15,530 nucleotides of DNA from CAIRDP01 sp037141915 (lineage in GTDB: Bacteria; Bacteroidota; Bacteroidia; Bacteroidales; FEN-979), in the NCBI GenBank assembly GCA_037141915.1, contig JBAXBP010000069.1, positions 1 through 15,530 on the forward strand, written 5' to 3'. The notes beneath the pieces were generated by a model. That model was not told the DNA's origin. It searched no databases and saw only the letters and a list, made by a program, of their open reading frames with translations. The first letter of the stretch is position 1. The number at the start of each line of letters is the position of its first letter. Shown in pieces: positions 7,666 through 13,965 of the stretch. Position numbers and translations under genes: made by a program.

Positions 7666-8523
7666 TCAGAAGTGATTTTCCACCAGTTCTTTTATTCTGC
7701 GGAAGGCGGGAGAAGCGGAATTCCAGTTATTCCTGCGTCTCAGCAGGTCGAAGTATTCCTGGGCCTGGGGCAAGGTTTTGAAACCACCCAGGGTTTCAAT
7801 GCATTCGTTGTATTCACGCAGGTTGCCGTCGAAAAGCTCATTGATGAACATGAACTTGTCGTTGATGCCTATCGATGCCTTGAAGCTATCGTGGCGCGAC
7901 ATTTTGGGCCCCAGGCTTTTCTCCCTGGCTTCTTTCAGCCTTATATTGAATACGGGCTCTTCTGTTGCAAAAAGTTCGAGTTCAGCAATTTTGGACTGGC
8001 TCTTCTGCCGGGTCTCCTTTTTTACAACAGGACGGGCAGGGATAACGGGACTGACAGGAATCCCGTCGGGCTCGGCAGGTTCGGGTTCCTCAGGGATAGT
8101 GAGCCCGGGTGAAGTTATTTCTGCTGAAACTTCCATGGGAGGAACAGCAGGTTCAGGAATCTGTGAATCAGCAGCATGATGTGCCACATCCTCAAAGCTG
8201 ACTGAAGGCTCAGGCAGAGGTTCAGCCTGCATACTTTGTTTCACTTCCTTAGCCTGGCCTAATGGCTGAAGTTTAATCGCAGGGGTTGAAGAAGGTGAGT
8301 TTACTTTGTCGTGAAAACCCGAAATCTTTTTCTCAACGAAAAGCATGGGGTCGTTTAGCCTTTGCAGGCGGTGGAAAGTCTCGTACAGCTTGCGTACGTT
8401 TTCCATGATCATGTCAAACTCGATCTGTGGAATAAAATCCTCATACTCATTGATGATCTCAAACTGTTCGTTGATTGCCTCAAGCAGGATCTGCAGCTCC
8501 CGTGTAATAATATGTTTATCCAT
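7666..8523 (-). CDS. Uncharacterised protein with helical N-terminus, Pro/Glu-rich linker and conserved-looking C-terminal domain
   Basis: This 285-residue soluble protein has no signal peptide or membrane helix. Residues 1-75 are helical and charged (LQILLEAINEQFEIINEYED). Residues 76-165 are a low-complexity Pro/Glu/Ser linker (IPEEPEPAEPDGIPVSPVIP). Residues 170-205 are basic and acidic. Residues 212-285 form a compact domain with SIGINDKFMFINELFDG and LPQAQEYFDLLRRRNNW. I recall proteins with an INDKFxFINELF core as a Bacteroidota family of unknown function, but cannot verify it. The layout suggests two folded modules tethered by a flexible linker, as in scaffold or membrane-associated cytoplasmic proteins. 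It stands alone, converging with the lipoprotein gene and divergent from the cyclophilin gene. Codon use and composition look like the neighbours. Confidence 0.75.
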   Translation of the reverse strand: MDKHIITRELQILLEAINEQFEIINEYEDFIPQIEFDMIMENVRKLYETFHRLQRLNDPMLFVEKKISGFHDKVNSPSSTPAIKLQPLGQAKEVKQSMQAEPLPEPSVSFEDVAHHAADSQIPEPAVPPMEVSAEITSPGLTIPEEPEPAEPDGIPVSPVIPARPVVKKETRQKSQSKIAELELFATEEPVFNIRLKEAREKSLGPKMSRHDSFKASIGINDKFMFINELFDGNLREYNECIETLGGFKTLPQAQEYFDLLRRRNNWNSASPAFRRIKELVENHF

Positions 8524-8557
8524 AACAAGGAATAGATAATATCGGTTCCGGGACCTG

Positions 8558-8617
8558 CCCGTTGCCGGGTGTCTCCCCCTGCCGGGGGATTTTGCCCGGA
8601 GAGATTAAAGGTACATT
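8558..8617. repeat. Two-hairpin module with GGAGAGATT box (copy A)
   Basis: CCCG/CGGG (8558-8561, 8566-8569) and CCCCC/GGGGG (8575-8579, 8584-8588) form two GC hairpins with 4-base loops. ATTTTG, CCC, then GGAGAGATT (8598-8606) and GTACATT (8611-8617) follow. The same order of hairpin, hairpin, A/T run, CC, GGAGAGATT, GTACATT occurs at 9408-9484. The module lies in the 179-base gap between divergent genes, upstream of the cyclophilin promoter. Confidence 0.5.
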
Positions 8618-8652
8618 AATTTATACGGCCTGCGGAAGAATTGTGGATAATT

Positions 8653-8677
8653 TTTGACAAAAAAATCCGTAAATTTG
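8653..8677 (+). promoter_or_regulatory. Candidate promoter of the cyclophilin gene
   Basis: TAAATTTG (8670-8677) is an exact TAnnTTTG -7 element, followed by CAGCC, and lies 25 bases before the ATG. A TTTGAC sequence begins at 8653, but TTG-to-TA spacing is only 13 bases instead of about 19. The -7 call is therefore firmer than the -33 call. Confidence 0.45.
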
Positions 8678-8702
8678 CAGCCTGATTTTAAACAGTCGTC
8701 AT

Positions 8703-9344
8703 ATGAAAAAGATCTTATTGTTATTTGCAGCATGCATTCTTGCATTTAATTTCACATCAGTTTCACAAACCAAATCAACACAGAAAGTGGTAAAATTTGT
8801 AATTCATACAGACTTCGGTGACATGAAGGGCTTTCTCTACAATGAGACTCCCAAGCACCGCGATAATTTCGTAAAGCTCGCCAAAGAGGGCTTCTATAAC
8901 GGAACTTTATTTCACAGGGTAATTCCCGGATTCATGATCCAGGGCGGCGACCCCGAATCCAAGACTGCAAAGCCTGGTCAGATGCTGGGTGGTGGTGACC
9001 TGGGATATACGATCCCCGCTGAATTCAATCCTGCTCTTTTCCATAAAAAAGGCGCTCTGGCGGCAGCCAGGACCAATAACCCTCAGAAAGCCTCTTCGGC
9101 CAGCCAGTTTTATATCGTTGAGGGCAAGAAAATTCCTGCTTCTTCTCTGGGGGCAAAGTATACCGACGATCAGAAAAAGATCTATGAAACTATTGGCGGA
9201 GTGTCTTTCCTCGATGGTGAATATACAGTATACGGGGAGATCACCGAAGGTCTTGATATCATCGACAAGATCGCAAACGTTGAACGCGACCAGAACGACA
9301 GGCCGAAGAAGGACCTGAAGATGACAGTGAAGCTTTTAGATTAA
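8703..9344 (+). CDS. Secreted cyclophilin-type peptidyl-prolyl cis-trans isomerase
   Basis: This 213-residue protein begins with a signal peptide (MKK, hydrophobic core to about residue 18, then TSVSQ). The cyclophilin domain shows the signature FHRVIPGFMIQGGDP (70-84) with catalytic Arg72 and Gln80, followed by LGGGDLGYTIPAEF, AAARTNNPQKASSASQFYIV (Gln135-Phe136) and YGEITEGLDIIDKIANV near the end. It should catalyse proline isomerisation during folding of exported proteins in the periplasm. A Cys at residue 11 follows AA, but the hydrophobic stretch before it is too short for a convincing lipoprotein signal. The insert with KKIPASSLGAKYTDDQKKIYET between the core motifs is usual in Bacteroidota homologues. 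The gene is flanked on both sides by copies of the GGAGAGATT hairpin module and is separated from pheS by 161 bases. Confidence 0.92.
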   Translation: MKKILLLFAACILAFNFTSVSQTKSTQKVVKFVIHTDFGDMKGFLYNETPKHRDNFVKLAKEGFYNGTLFHRVIPGFMIQGGDPESKTAKPGQMLGGGDLGYTIPAEFNPALFHKKGALAAARTNNPQKASSASQFYIVEGKKIPASSLGAKYTDDQKKIYETIGGVSFLDGEYTVYGEITEGLDIIDKIANVERDQNDRPKKDLKMTVKLLD

Positions 9345-9490
9345 TGTACCATTTACCATGTACAATGTACAAATTGAAAGAATTCGTACAATAAATCGGT
9401 ATTAACCCCAGGGCAGAGCCCTGGACCCGGGTTCCGCCCCAGAGGGGCGGGGAATTCACCGGGAGAGATTGAAATTTGTACATTGTACAT
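9344..9490. repeat. Heptamer-repeat element with perfect 18-bp inverted ends enclosing two AGA-loop hairpins (copy B)
   Basis: Four 7-base units ATGTACC, ATTTACC, ATGTACA, ATGTACA run from the cyclophilin stop (9344-9371). The segment 9358-9375 is the exact reverse complement of 9473-9490 (18 bp). Between them lie CCAGGGC-AGA-GCCCTGG (9408-9424), the palindrome CCCGGG (9426-9431), CCGCCCC-AGA-GGGGCGG (9434-9450), and the box GGAGAGATT (9462-9470). No reading frame or transposase is present. It fills most of the 161-base gap before pheS. It resembles a MITE/REP-type dispersed element and could also terminate or process the cyclophilin mRNA. Confidence 0.7.
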
Positions 9491-9505
9491 TCTATTTTTT
9501 AACAG

Positions 9506-10528
9506 GTGTTAGAACGTATCAAACAACTTACTGCCGAGATCAGCAACCTCATGGCCAACCAGCCCGATGAGGTGGAACAGCTGAGGCTGAAATACCTCAG
9601 CAAGAAGGGGCAGGTTTCTGTTCTGTTTGATGAATTCCGTAATGTACCTGCAGAGCAGAAGAAGGAGATCGGACAGCTGCTCAACCATCTGAAAAACGCC
9701 GCCCAGGACAAGATCGAAAGCCTGAAGTCGGCATTTGAAGGCAAGGAAGATGTTCCTTCACGGCTGATGGACTTCAGCCGCCCGGTGGACCATATGGAAC
9801 CCGGGACTCGACACCCCCTGTCAATCGTAAGGAATGAGATCGTCAGGATTTTCGGTCAGATCGGGTACACTGTCGCCGTTGGCCCTGAAATCGAGGACGA
9901 CTGGCATAATTTCAGTGCATTGAATTTCCCTCCCGAACACCCTGCCCGGGATATGCAGGATACTTTTTTCATTGCAACTGACCCGGAAATACTTTTGCGC
10001 ACCCATACTTCATCGGTCCAGATCAGGACCATGGAGACCACGCCCCCCCCGATCAGGAAGATCTTCCCTGGCAGAGTGTTCAGGAATGAAGCCATTTCGG
10101 CCAGGGCCCATTGTATCTTTCACCAGGTCGAAGGGCTGTATGTTGACCATAATGTTTCGTTCATGGACCTGAAGCAAACCCTGCTTTACTTTGCCCGTGA
10201 AATGTTCGGAGAACATACAGAGATACGGCTCAGACCGTCGTTCTTCCCGTTTACAGAGCCTTCGGGTGAACTTGATGTTTCCTGCAACATATGCGGCGGA
10301 AAGGGTTGCAATATCTGCAAATACACCGGCTGGGTTGAAATACTCGGCTGCGGCATGGTTGACCCTGCCGTGCTTGACAACTGCGGAATTGACAGTAAGA
10401 TCTACACAGGTTTTGCTTTCGGAATGGGGATAGAGCGTATCACCCTTCTGAAGTACCAGGTGAAGGACCTTCGCTTATTCTTCGAAAACGATTTAAGGTT
10501 CCTCAGGCAGTTTACCGGGACCATCTGA
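9506..10528 (+). CDS. pheS: Phenylalanyl-tRNA synthetase alpha subunit
   Basis: This 340-residue catalytic subunit of the alpha2-beta2 class II synthetase charges tRNA-Phe. Residues 1-80 form the N-terminal coiled coil (LRLKYLSKKG). Motif 1 surrounds TRHPLSIVRNEIVRIF (101-116) and motif 2 is GRVFRNE...FHQVEG (189-210). Phe- and ATP-binding strands follow, and motif 3 is GFAFGMGIERI (302-312). The GFA Ala is conserved at the position that governs substrate size in this family. A C4 knuckle CNICGGKGCNIC (Cys260, 263, 268, 271) is inserted before GWVEILGCGMV, a form I associate with Bacteroidota. The start is GTG at 9506, since an in-frame TAA lies at 9500-9502. pheT is not adjacent, so the beta subunit must be encoded elsewhere. 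pheS converges with ubiB. Confidence 0.96.
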   Translation: MLERIKQLTAEISNLMANQPDEVEQLRLKYLSKKGQVSVLFDEFRNVPAEQKKEIGQLLNHLKNAAQDKIESLKSAFEGKEDVPSRLMDFSRPVDHMEPGTRHPLSIVRNEIVRIFGQIGYTVAVGPEIEDDWHNFSALNFPPEHPARDMQDTFFIATDPEILLRTHTSSVQIRTMETTPPPIRKIFPGRVFRNEAISARAHCIFHQVEGLYVDHNVSFMDLKQTLLYFAREMFGEHTEIRLRPSFFPFTEPSGELDVSCNICGGKGCNICKYTGWVEILGCGMVDPAVLDNCGIDSKIYTGFAFGMGIERITLLKYQVKDLRLFFENDLRFLRQFTGTI

Positions 10529-10539
10529 CAGAGTATAAT

Positions 10540-10629
10540 TTGAATACTCGAATACTCGAATACTCGAATTTTGAAGTTCGAATTTAATTCAAAATTCGTT
10601 ATTCGTTATTCAATTATTCGAGTATTCAA
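10540..10629. repeat. Octamer-repeat inverted element between convergent pheS and ubiB, likely bidirectional terminator
   Basis: Three tandem copies of GAATACTC (10542-10565) lie on the left. The right side has ATTCGTT twice, then ATTCAATT, ATTCGAGT and ATTCAATT. TTGAATACTCGAAT (10540-10553) is the exact reverse complement of 10616-10629 (14 bp), and CGAATTTTGAA (10565-10575) of 10588-10598 (11 bp). The structure starts 11 bases after the pheS stop and ends 8 bases from the ubiB stop, a position that suits a shared terminator. No T-run typical of strong intrinsic terminators follows immediately, apart from TTTTAT on the plus strand. Confidence 0.68.
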
Positions 10630-10637
10630 TTTTATGA

Positions 10638-12287
10638 TTAAAATTTGTTCCTCCTCAGTAATTTCACCAGCAGCCAGAAACCAAAGATCCCGGCGAGGCA
10701 GAAGACGGCTGTTCCGATCAAGCGTGCCTGTTCCCATTGAGAAAGGATGGAAGCCCCGATGATCAAGGCTGCCAGGACGATTGAGATGGCAAGACGGTTG
10801 CCCACCGTGTCCATATGTTCAATCAGGGGTTCAAATCCTTTGAGCTCGATTTGTGTCTTAAAGCGGCCTTCCTTTATCCTGCTCATGATCTCGTTAAGAT
10901 CGGCAGGCAGCTCAGTAACAAACCTGTAATATTCCTTCAATGAATCGAAAACTTCGCGGGCAATCACCCTCGGGTCAAACTGACGCGAAATCAGCTCGGT
11001 TGCATATGGTTTCATTTCACTGGCAAAATCAATTTCCGGATTGAGGACCACTGCCACTCTTTCGATAGCCATCAGAGCTTTTGCGAGGAGGTAGATCCCA
11101 GCCGGCATTTTCAAACCATAATGGACGAGGATATCCACCGATTCGTTCATGATCTTACCGAAATCCATTTCATCAATGGAGAGGTATTTATAATGAGCCA
11201 GTAGTTCATTTATCTGATGTTCAAGCTCAAGTGACCTGGCAAAGTGCCTTTTGCCGGAAACCAGCAGAAGGGCTTCAGTCATACCATGAGCATCTCTTTC
11301 GAGGTAGCCAAGTGTGTATTTTCCGAGAAAGTTCAGGTGTTCATCCCTCAGGGAACCCATCATTCCGAAATCGATAAAACTTATCACATTTCCAGGCATT
11401 ACAAAAATATTGCCCGGATGTGGATCAGCATGGAAGAACCCATGCTTAAAAAGCTGGTCAAACATCAGCCTCACTGCATTTTTCGACAGCAGGACGGTAT
11501 CAAAACCTGCAGCGTTAAGTGATACCATATCCGACACCTTGATGCCGCTGACATATTCTTCAACCAGGATGCGCTGGCCTGTAAACTGGGTATAGATCCT
11601 GGGCACGTAGATGTCGGCATCATTTTCGAAATTATGCCTGAACCTGATCACGCTTGCCGCCTCATGCCTGAAATCCAACTCCTTTTTTATACTGCTCCCG
11701 AACTCCTTAACAATCCCAACCGCGTTGATTGCTTCCATCTCGGGATTGTTTTTTTGCATCCTTACAGCAAAATAATTCATGAGATTCAGGTCAAGATTTA
11801 TTTTTTTATCAATCCCCGGTCTCTGGATCTTTACACAGACTTCCTCCCCGTTCAGCAGGGTAGCCCGGTAAGTCTGGGCCATGGAAGCAGATGCAAGCCT
11901 GGTTTTATCGAATTTGCTGAAAATGTCAGTGATGCTGCAGTCGAGATTTTTTTCAATTGCCGCAATGGCAATGTCATCCGGCATAGGGTCGGCCTCATCC
12001 TGAAGCTTTTTAAGTTCATTCCTGAGCTCTTCCTCAAGAATGTCGGGCCGGTCGGCAAGTATCTGCCCGAATTTGATGAAGGTCGGGCCGAGTTCTTCCA
12101 CTGCAAGCCGTATCCTTTCCCATTGATTGTATTTCTCAATGCGGGCAAGTCGCTTCCTGGTAACCAGGTATTTGCCCAAGCCATTCTTACTGACCCAGTC
12201 CTGGAAACCATACTTTATTAAAATACCCAGTATTTCCCTGGCTCTTCCGATTTCGTGCATAGCCAGGCCGATTTGGGAGATACGCAT
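10638..12287 (-). CDS. UbiB/ABC1 (AarF) family atypical kinase, membrane-anchored
   Basis: This 549-residue protein has the atypical-kinase landmarks of the ABC1/UbiB family. These are KFGQ (Lys72-Gln75) within FIKFGQILADRPDILEEE, the Ala-rich nucleotide loop LASASMAQTY (131-140) in place of a Gly-rich loop, Lys153 in CVKIQRPG, ELDFRHEA (203-210), HADPHPGN (286-293) and SFIDFG (303-308). Two hydrophobic helices close the protein (about 500-516 and 525-540). In other bacteria UbiB supports ubiquinone biosynthesis through ATPase activity. Bacteroidota usually make menaquinone, so the role here is unsettled and the symbol ubiB is not assigned. It is a single gene between two unusual repeat elements, downstream of the phasin-like gene in the same direction. 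Confidence 0.9.
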   Translation of the reverse strand: MRISQIGLAMHEIGRAREILGILIKYGFQDWVSKNGLGKYLVTRKRLARIEKYNQWERIRLAVEELGPTFIKFGQILADRPDILEEELRNELKKLQDEADPMPDDIAIAAIEKNLDCSITDIFSKFDKTRLASASMAQTYRATLLNGEEVCVKIQRPGIDKKINLDLNLMNYFAVRMQKNNPEMEAINAVGIVKEFGSSIKKELDFRHEAASVIRFRHNFENDADIYVPRIYTQFTGQRILVEEYVSGIKVSDMVSLNAAGFDTVLLSKNAVRLMFDQLFKHGFFHADPHPGNIFVMPGNVISFIDFGMMGSLRDEHLNFLGKYTLGYLERDAHGMTEALLLVSGKRHFARSLELEHQINELLAHYKYLSIDEMDFGKIMNESVDILVHYGLKMPAGIYLLAKALMAIERVAVVLNPEIDFASEMKPYATELISRQFDPRVIAREVFDSLKEYYRFVTELPADLNEIMSRIKEGRFKTQIELKGFEPLIEHMDTVGNRLAISIVLAALIIGASILSQWEQARLIGTAVFCLAGIFGFWLLVKLLRRNKF

Positions 12288-12301
12288 AGCTCAGTAATAA
12301 A

Positions 12302-12361
12302 AGCGATAGGGCGAAAGGCGAAAGGCGAAATTATTTCGCTTTTCACTTTTCGCTTTTCGCT
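12302..12361. repeat. Heptamer-repeat hairpin (GGCGAAA x3 / TTTCGCT x4) between phasin-like and ubiB-like genes
   Basis: GGCGAAA occurs three times in tandem (12310-12330). TTA follows, and then TTTCGCT, TTTCACT, TTTCGCT, TTTCGCT (12334-12361). The arms pair along about 21 bases, with the G-T positions becoming G-U wobbles in RNA, and AGCGA (12302-12306) adds to the outer stem. It begins 9 bases past the phasin-like stop and ends 15 bases before the ubiB-like ATG on the minus strand. A terminator for the acpP-to-phasin operon or a dispersed repeat are both possible. Confidence 0.66.
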
Positions 12362-12369
12362 ATTTATTT

Positions 12370-12699
12370 TTATGCTTTCTTTACAGGTTTCCCGGCTGGT
12401 TTCACAGGGATCTTCTTAGCTTCCAGCTTCTTGATCCTGTCCTCGAGCTTTTTGATCTCATCCTTCGTTGGGATGTTCATTTTCTTAAGCGAGGTCTTCA
12501 CCAGTTCCTGGAAGTTATCCTCCAGGGTTTTCTTTGTTTCTTCTGATTTTTTCACCAGGAGATCAAGCAGTTTTTGGGCTTCTTCCTTTGTCAGGTTGTT
12601 TTCTTTTGCCATTTCCTTTGCTGCTTTCGCAAGTTTTTCGGTGGTCATAAAAGCATAATCAAGGCCTTTATCGATCGATTTTTTAAGTTCTTCAAACAT
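12370..12699 (-). CDS. Phasin-like small helical protein
   Basis: This 109-residue protein is almost wholly helical. MFEELKKSIDKGLDYAFMTTEKLAKAAKEMAKE forms the first helix, LTKEEAQKLLDLLVKKSEETKKTLEDNFQELVKTSLKK the second, and IPTKDEIKKLEDRIKKLEAKK a short coiled coil. A Lys/Pro/Ala tail follows (VKPAGKPVKKA), like the basic tails of some phasins. In polymer-storing bacteria phasins coat polyhydroxyalkanoate granules; here no PHA synthase is present, so granule binding is inference. It follows the IPExxxVDY-like gene so closely that the upstream stop touches its Shine-Dalgarno. The start is the ATG with this ribosome site, and no alternative Met fits. Confidence 0.7.
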   Translation of the reverse strand: MFEELKKSIDKGLDYAFMTTEKLAKAAKEMAKENNLTKEEAQKLLDLLVKKSEETKKTLEDNFQELVKTSLKKMNIPTKDEIKKLEDRIKKLEAKKIPVKPAGKPVKKA

Positions 12700-12703
12700 A
12701 GAT

Positions 12704-12710
12704 ACCTCCT
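12704..12710 (-). promoter_or_regulatory. Strong Shine-Dalgarno for the phasin-like gene
   Basis: AGGAGGT on the minus strand ends four bases before the ATG. It shares its first base with the TAA stop of the upstream gene. Most other genes here lack any such site, so this gene is probably translated strongly and coupled to its neighbour. Confidence 0.7.
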
Positions 12711-13174
12711 TATTTGTTAATCAAGATTGATTTAGGTTTACTGTCTTTTTTAATTTTCATAAGATGAAGTTCCAGATCGGCCAGGAAACCTGGAAAGTTT
12801 TTGAGGCTGTCGACAAGGATCTCAAACCCGGTCAATACATTTGGGATTGCACGTATCGTTTTGAGCATGCGATCAAGCCTGGCCTTTTTAACAGGGCCAT
12901 CCAGAAGCATTATAAAATCAGTTTGTTTCAATTCATGGAAGAGTATTTTTTCCTCGCTTCGGTTGCTCAGGAGGTAAAAAGAATTCCGGCATTCCTCATC
13001 CAAATAAAAATAAAGGCTGAATCCCCCGGGGAAATCATCCATTTTCTTGAAATCCGCAGGCAGGTTCTGGTTAAGGAGAAACGAAAGACGGTAATCTTTG
13101 AGGTGGCAGGAAATCCCTAAAATGGTGAAACAGGAAGGTTCTGTGCGTGATTCGAGTACGATTTTTTTTGCCAT
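12710..13174 (-). CDS. IPExxxVDY-family-like protein of unknown function
   Basis: This 154-residue soluble protein has FTILGISCHLKDYRLSFLLNQNL (about residues 16-38) near its N-terminus. That pattern, with a DYRL core followed by a leucine/asparagine-rich helix, is what I recall of the Bacteroidota IPExxxVDY family. The eponymous motif should lie near residues 79-87, where this protein has FHELKQTDF followed by IMLLDG, so only Glu and the acidic-aromatic end remain. IPNVLTGFEIL (110-120) follows as expected. An in-frame GTG at 13180 would add two residues (MV) before the ATG; the ATG at 13174 is preferred. It lies between rnc and the phasin-like gene, the usual neighbourhood of this family. 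Function is unknown; the family match is from memory, not from a search. Confidence 0.68.
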   Translation of the reverse strand: MAKKIVLESRTEPSCFTILGISCHLKDYRLSFLLNQNLPADFKKMDDFPGGFSLYFYLDEECRNSFYLLSNRSEEKILFHELKQTDFIMLLDGPVKKARLDRMLKTIRAIPNVLTGFEILVDSLKNFPGFLADLELHLMKIKKDSKPKSILINK

Positions 13175-13195
13175 GACCACAGCGATTGATCATAA

Positions 13196-13226
13196 CAAAT
13201 ATAGTGAAACGTCAGGCTTTTTCCAA
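13196..13226 (-). promoter_or_regulatory. Internal promoter overlapping the end of rnc
   Basis: On the minus strand TTG (13226-13224, inside the last codons of rnc) is followed by 20 bases and TATATTTG (13203-13196), an exact TAnnTTTG. It would start transcription about 10-20 bases before the ATG at 13174, giving the last two genes of the cluster their own promoter. Confidence 0.6.
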
Positions 13227-13955
13227 GGATTCTCCGTTTATTTTAAGCCATGCTTTCTGGGAAGCACTTTGTTCGGCGCCTTTTATAGAATAGTCCTGGC
13301 CCCTGGCCCATGCTTGTCCTTCTACAAACAGTTCCACCAGATACTGTTTATCGTACCCGGTTCCTATCTCCCTGACTACATTGAAATTCATTTGTTTTTT
13401 CTCCTTCTGGGCCCATTCAATAATCTTGCTTTTAAAGTTCACTTCCTGGGTCACAAGTTCCCCCATGTCAATATAGTGCCCTATAACCCTCTTTAAAATG
13501 ATCTTTTGGGTAAAAGCAAAGCCTTTATCCAGGTAGATCGCTCCTATCAGTGCTTCAAATGCATCGCCTGAAAAAGACTTAAACACCCCTGCGGAAGAAT
13601 TCTCAAGCTGGATCAGGTTGTCGATGCCCATTTTCCTGGAAAGGTTGTTCAACTGGGCCCGGCTTACCAGCCTGGAACGCATTTCGGTAAGGAATCCCTC
13701 GTCCTTTGCAGGGAAAGTCCTGAACAGGAAGTCGGCTGAAATGGCATCCAGGATGGCATCGCCAAGGAATTCAAGACGTTCGTTATTGACCCGGAGGTTT
13801 TTAATGGTTTCCTGGCTGGCCGACTTATGCGTGAATGCAAGCCGGTATAAAAAAATATTTCCGGGACGGAACCCGAAAATATTCTTTATAGCACGCCTGA
13901 GCTGTTTATCGGAATTATTATCGAAGTGGACCGTGTTTGTTGTCCTGAACTTCAA
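13212..13955 (-). CDS. rnc: Ribonuclease III
   Basis: This 247-residue double-stranded-RNA endonuclease processes rRNA precursors and structured mRNAs. The RNase III signature NERLEFLGDAILD (58-70) carries Glu59, Glu62 and Asp66, and GDAFEALIGAIYLD (130-143) carries Asp131 and Glu134, giving the metal-binding residues. A double-stranded-RNA-binding domain follows from about 172 (FKSKIIEWAQKE) to 240, with AEQSASQKAW. The only plausible start is TTG at 13955, 10 bases after the fabF stop; an in-frame TGA upstream leaves just ATT or CTG as alternatives, and the next Met is deep in the catalytic domain. The first 30 residues are slightly longer than in enterobacterial enzymes, which is common in Bacteroidota. 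Confidence 0.95.
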   Translation of the reverse strand: MKFRTTNTVHFDNNSDKQLRRAIKNIFGFRPGNIFLYRLAFTHKSASQETIKNLRVNNERLEFLGDAILDAISADFLFRTFPAKDEGFLTEMRSRLVSRAQLNNLSRKMGIDNLIQLENSSAGVFKSFSGDAFEALIGAIYLDKGFAFTQKIILKRVIGHYIDMGELVTQEVNFKSKIIEWAQKEKKQMNFNVVREIGTGYDKQYLVELFVEGQAWARGQDYSIKGAEQSASQKAWLKINGESLEKA

Positions 13956-13965
13956 AGCGGGCAGA

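Noticed and set aside
9257..9483. Minus-strand frame through the repeat element downstream of the cyclophilin gene
   Set aside because: It runs through hairpins and inverted repeats and into the end of a confident gene; no protein-like character.
9344..9490. CRISPR array
   Set aside because: The repeat units are only 7 bases, without spacers, and are mirrored as reverse complements.
11634..12221. Plus-strand open frame of 195 codons opposite the UbiB-like gene
   Set aside because: It is antisense to the kinase core; the apparent protein is a by-product of conserved codons on the other strand.
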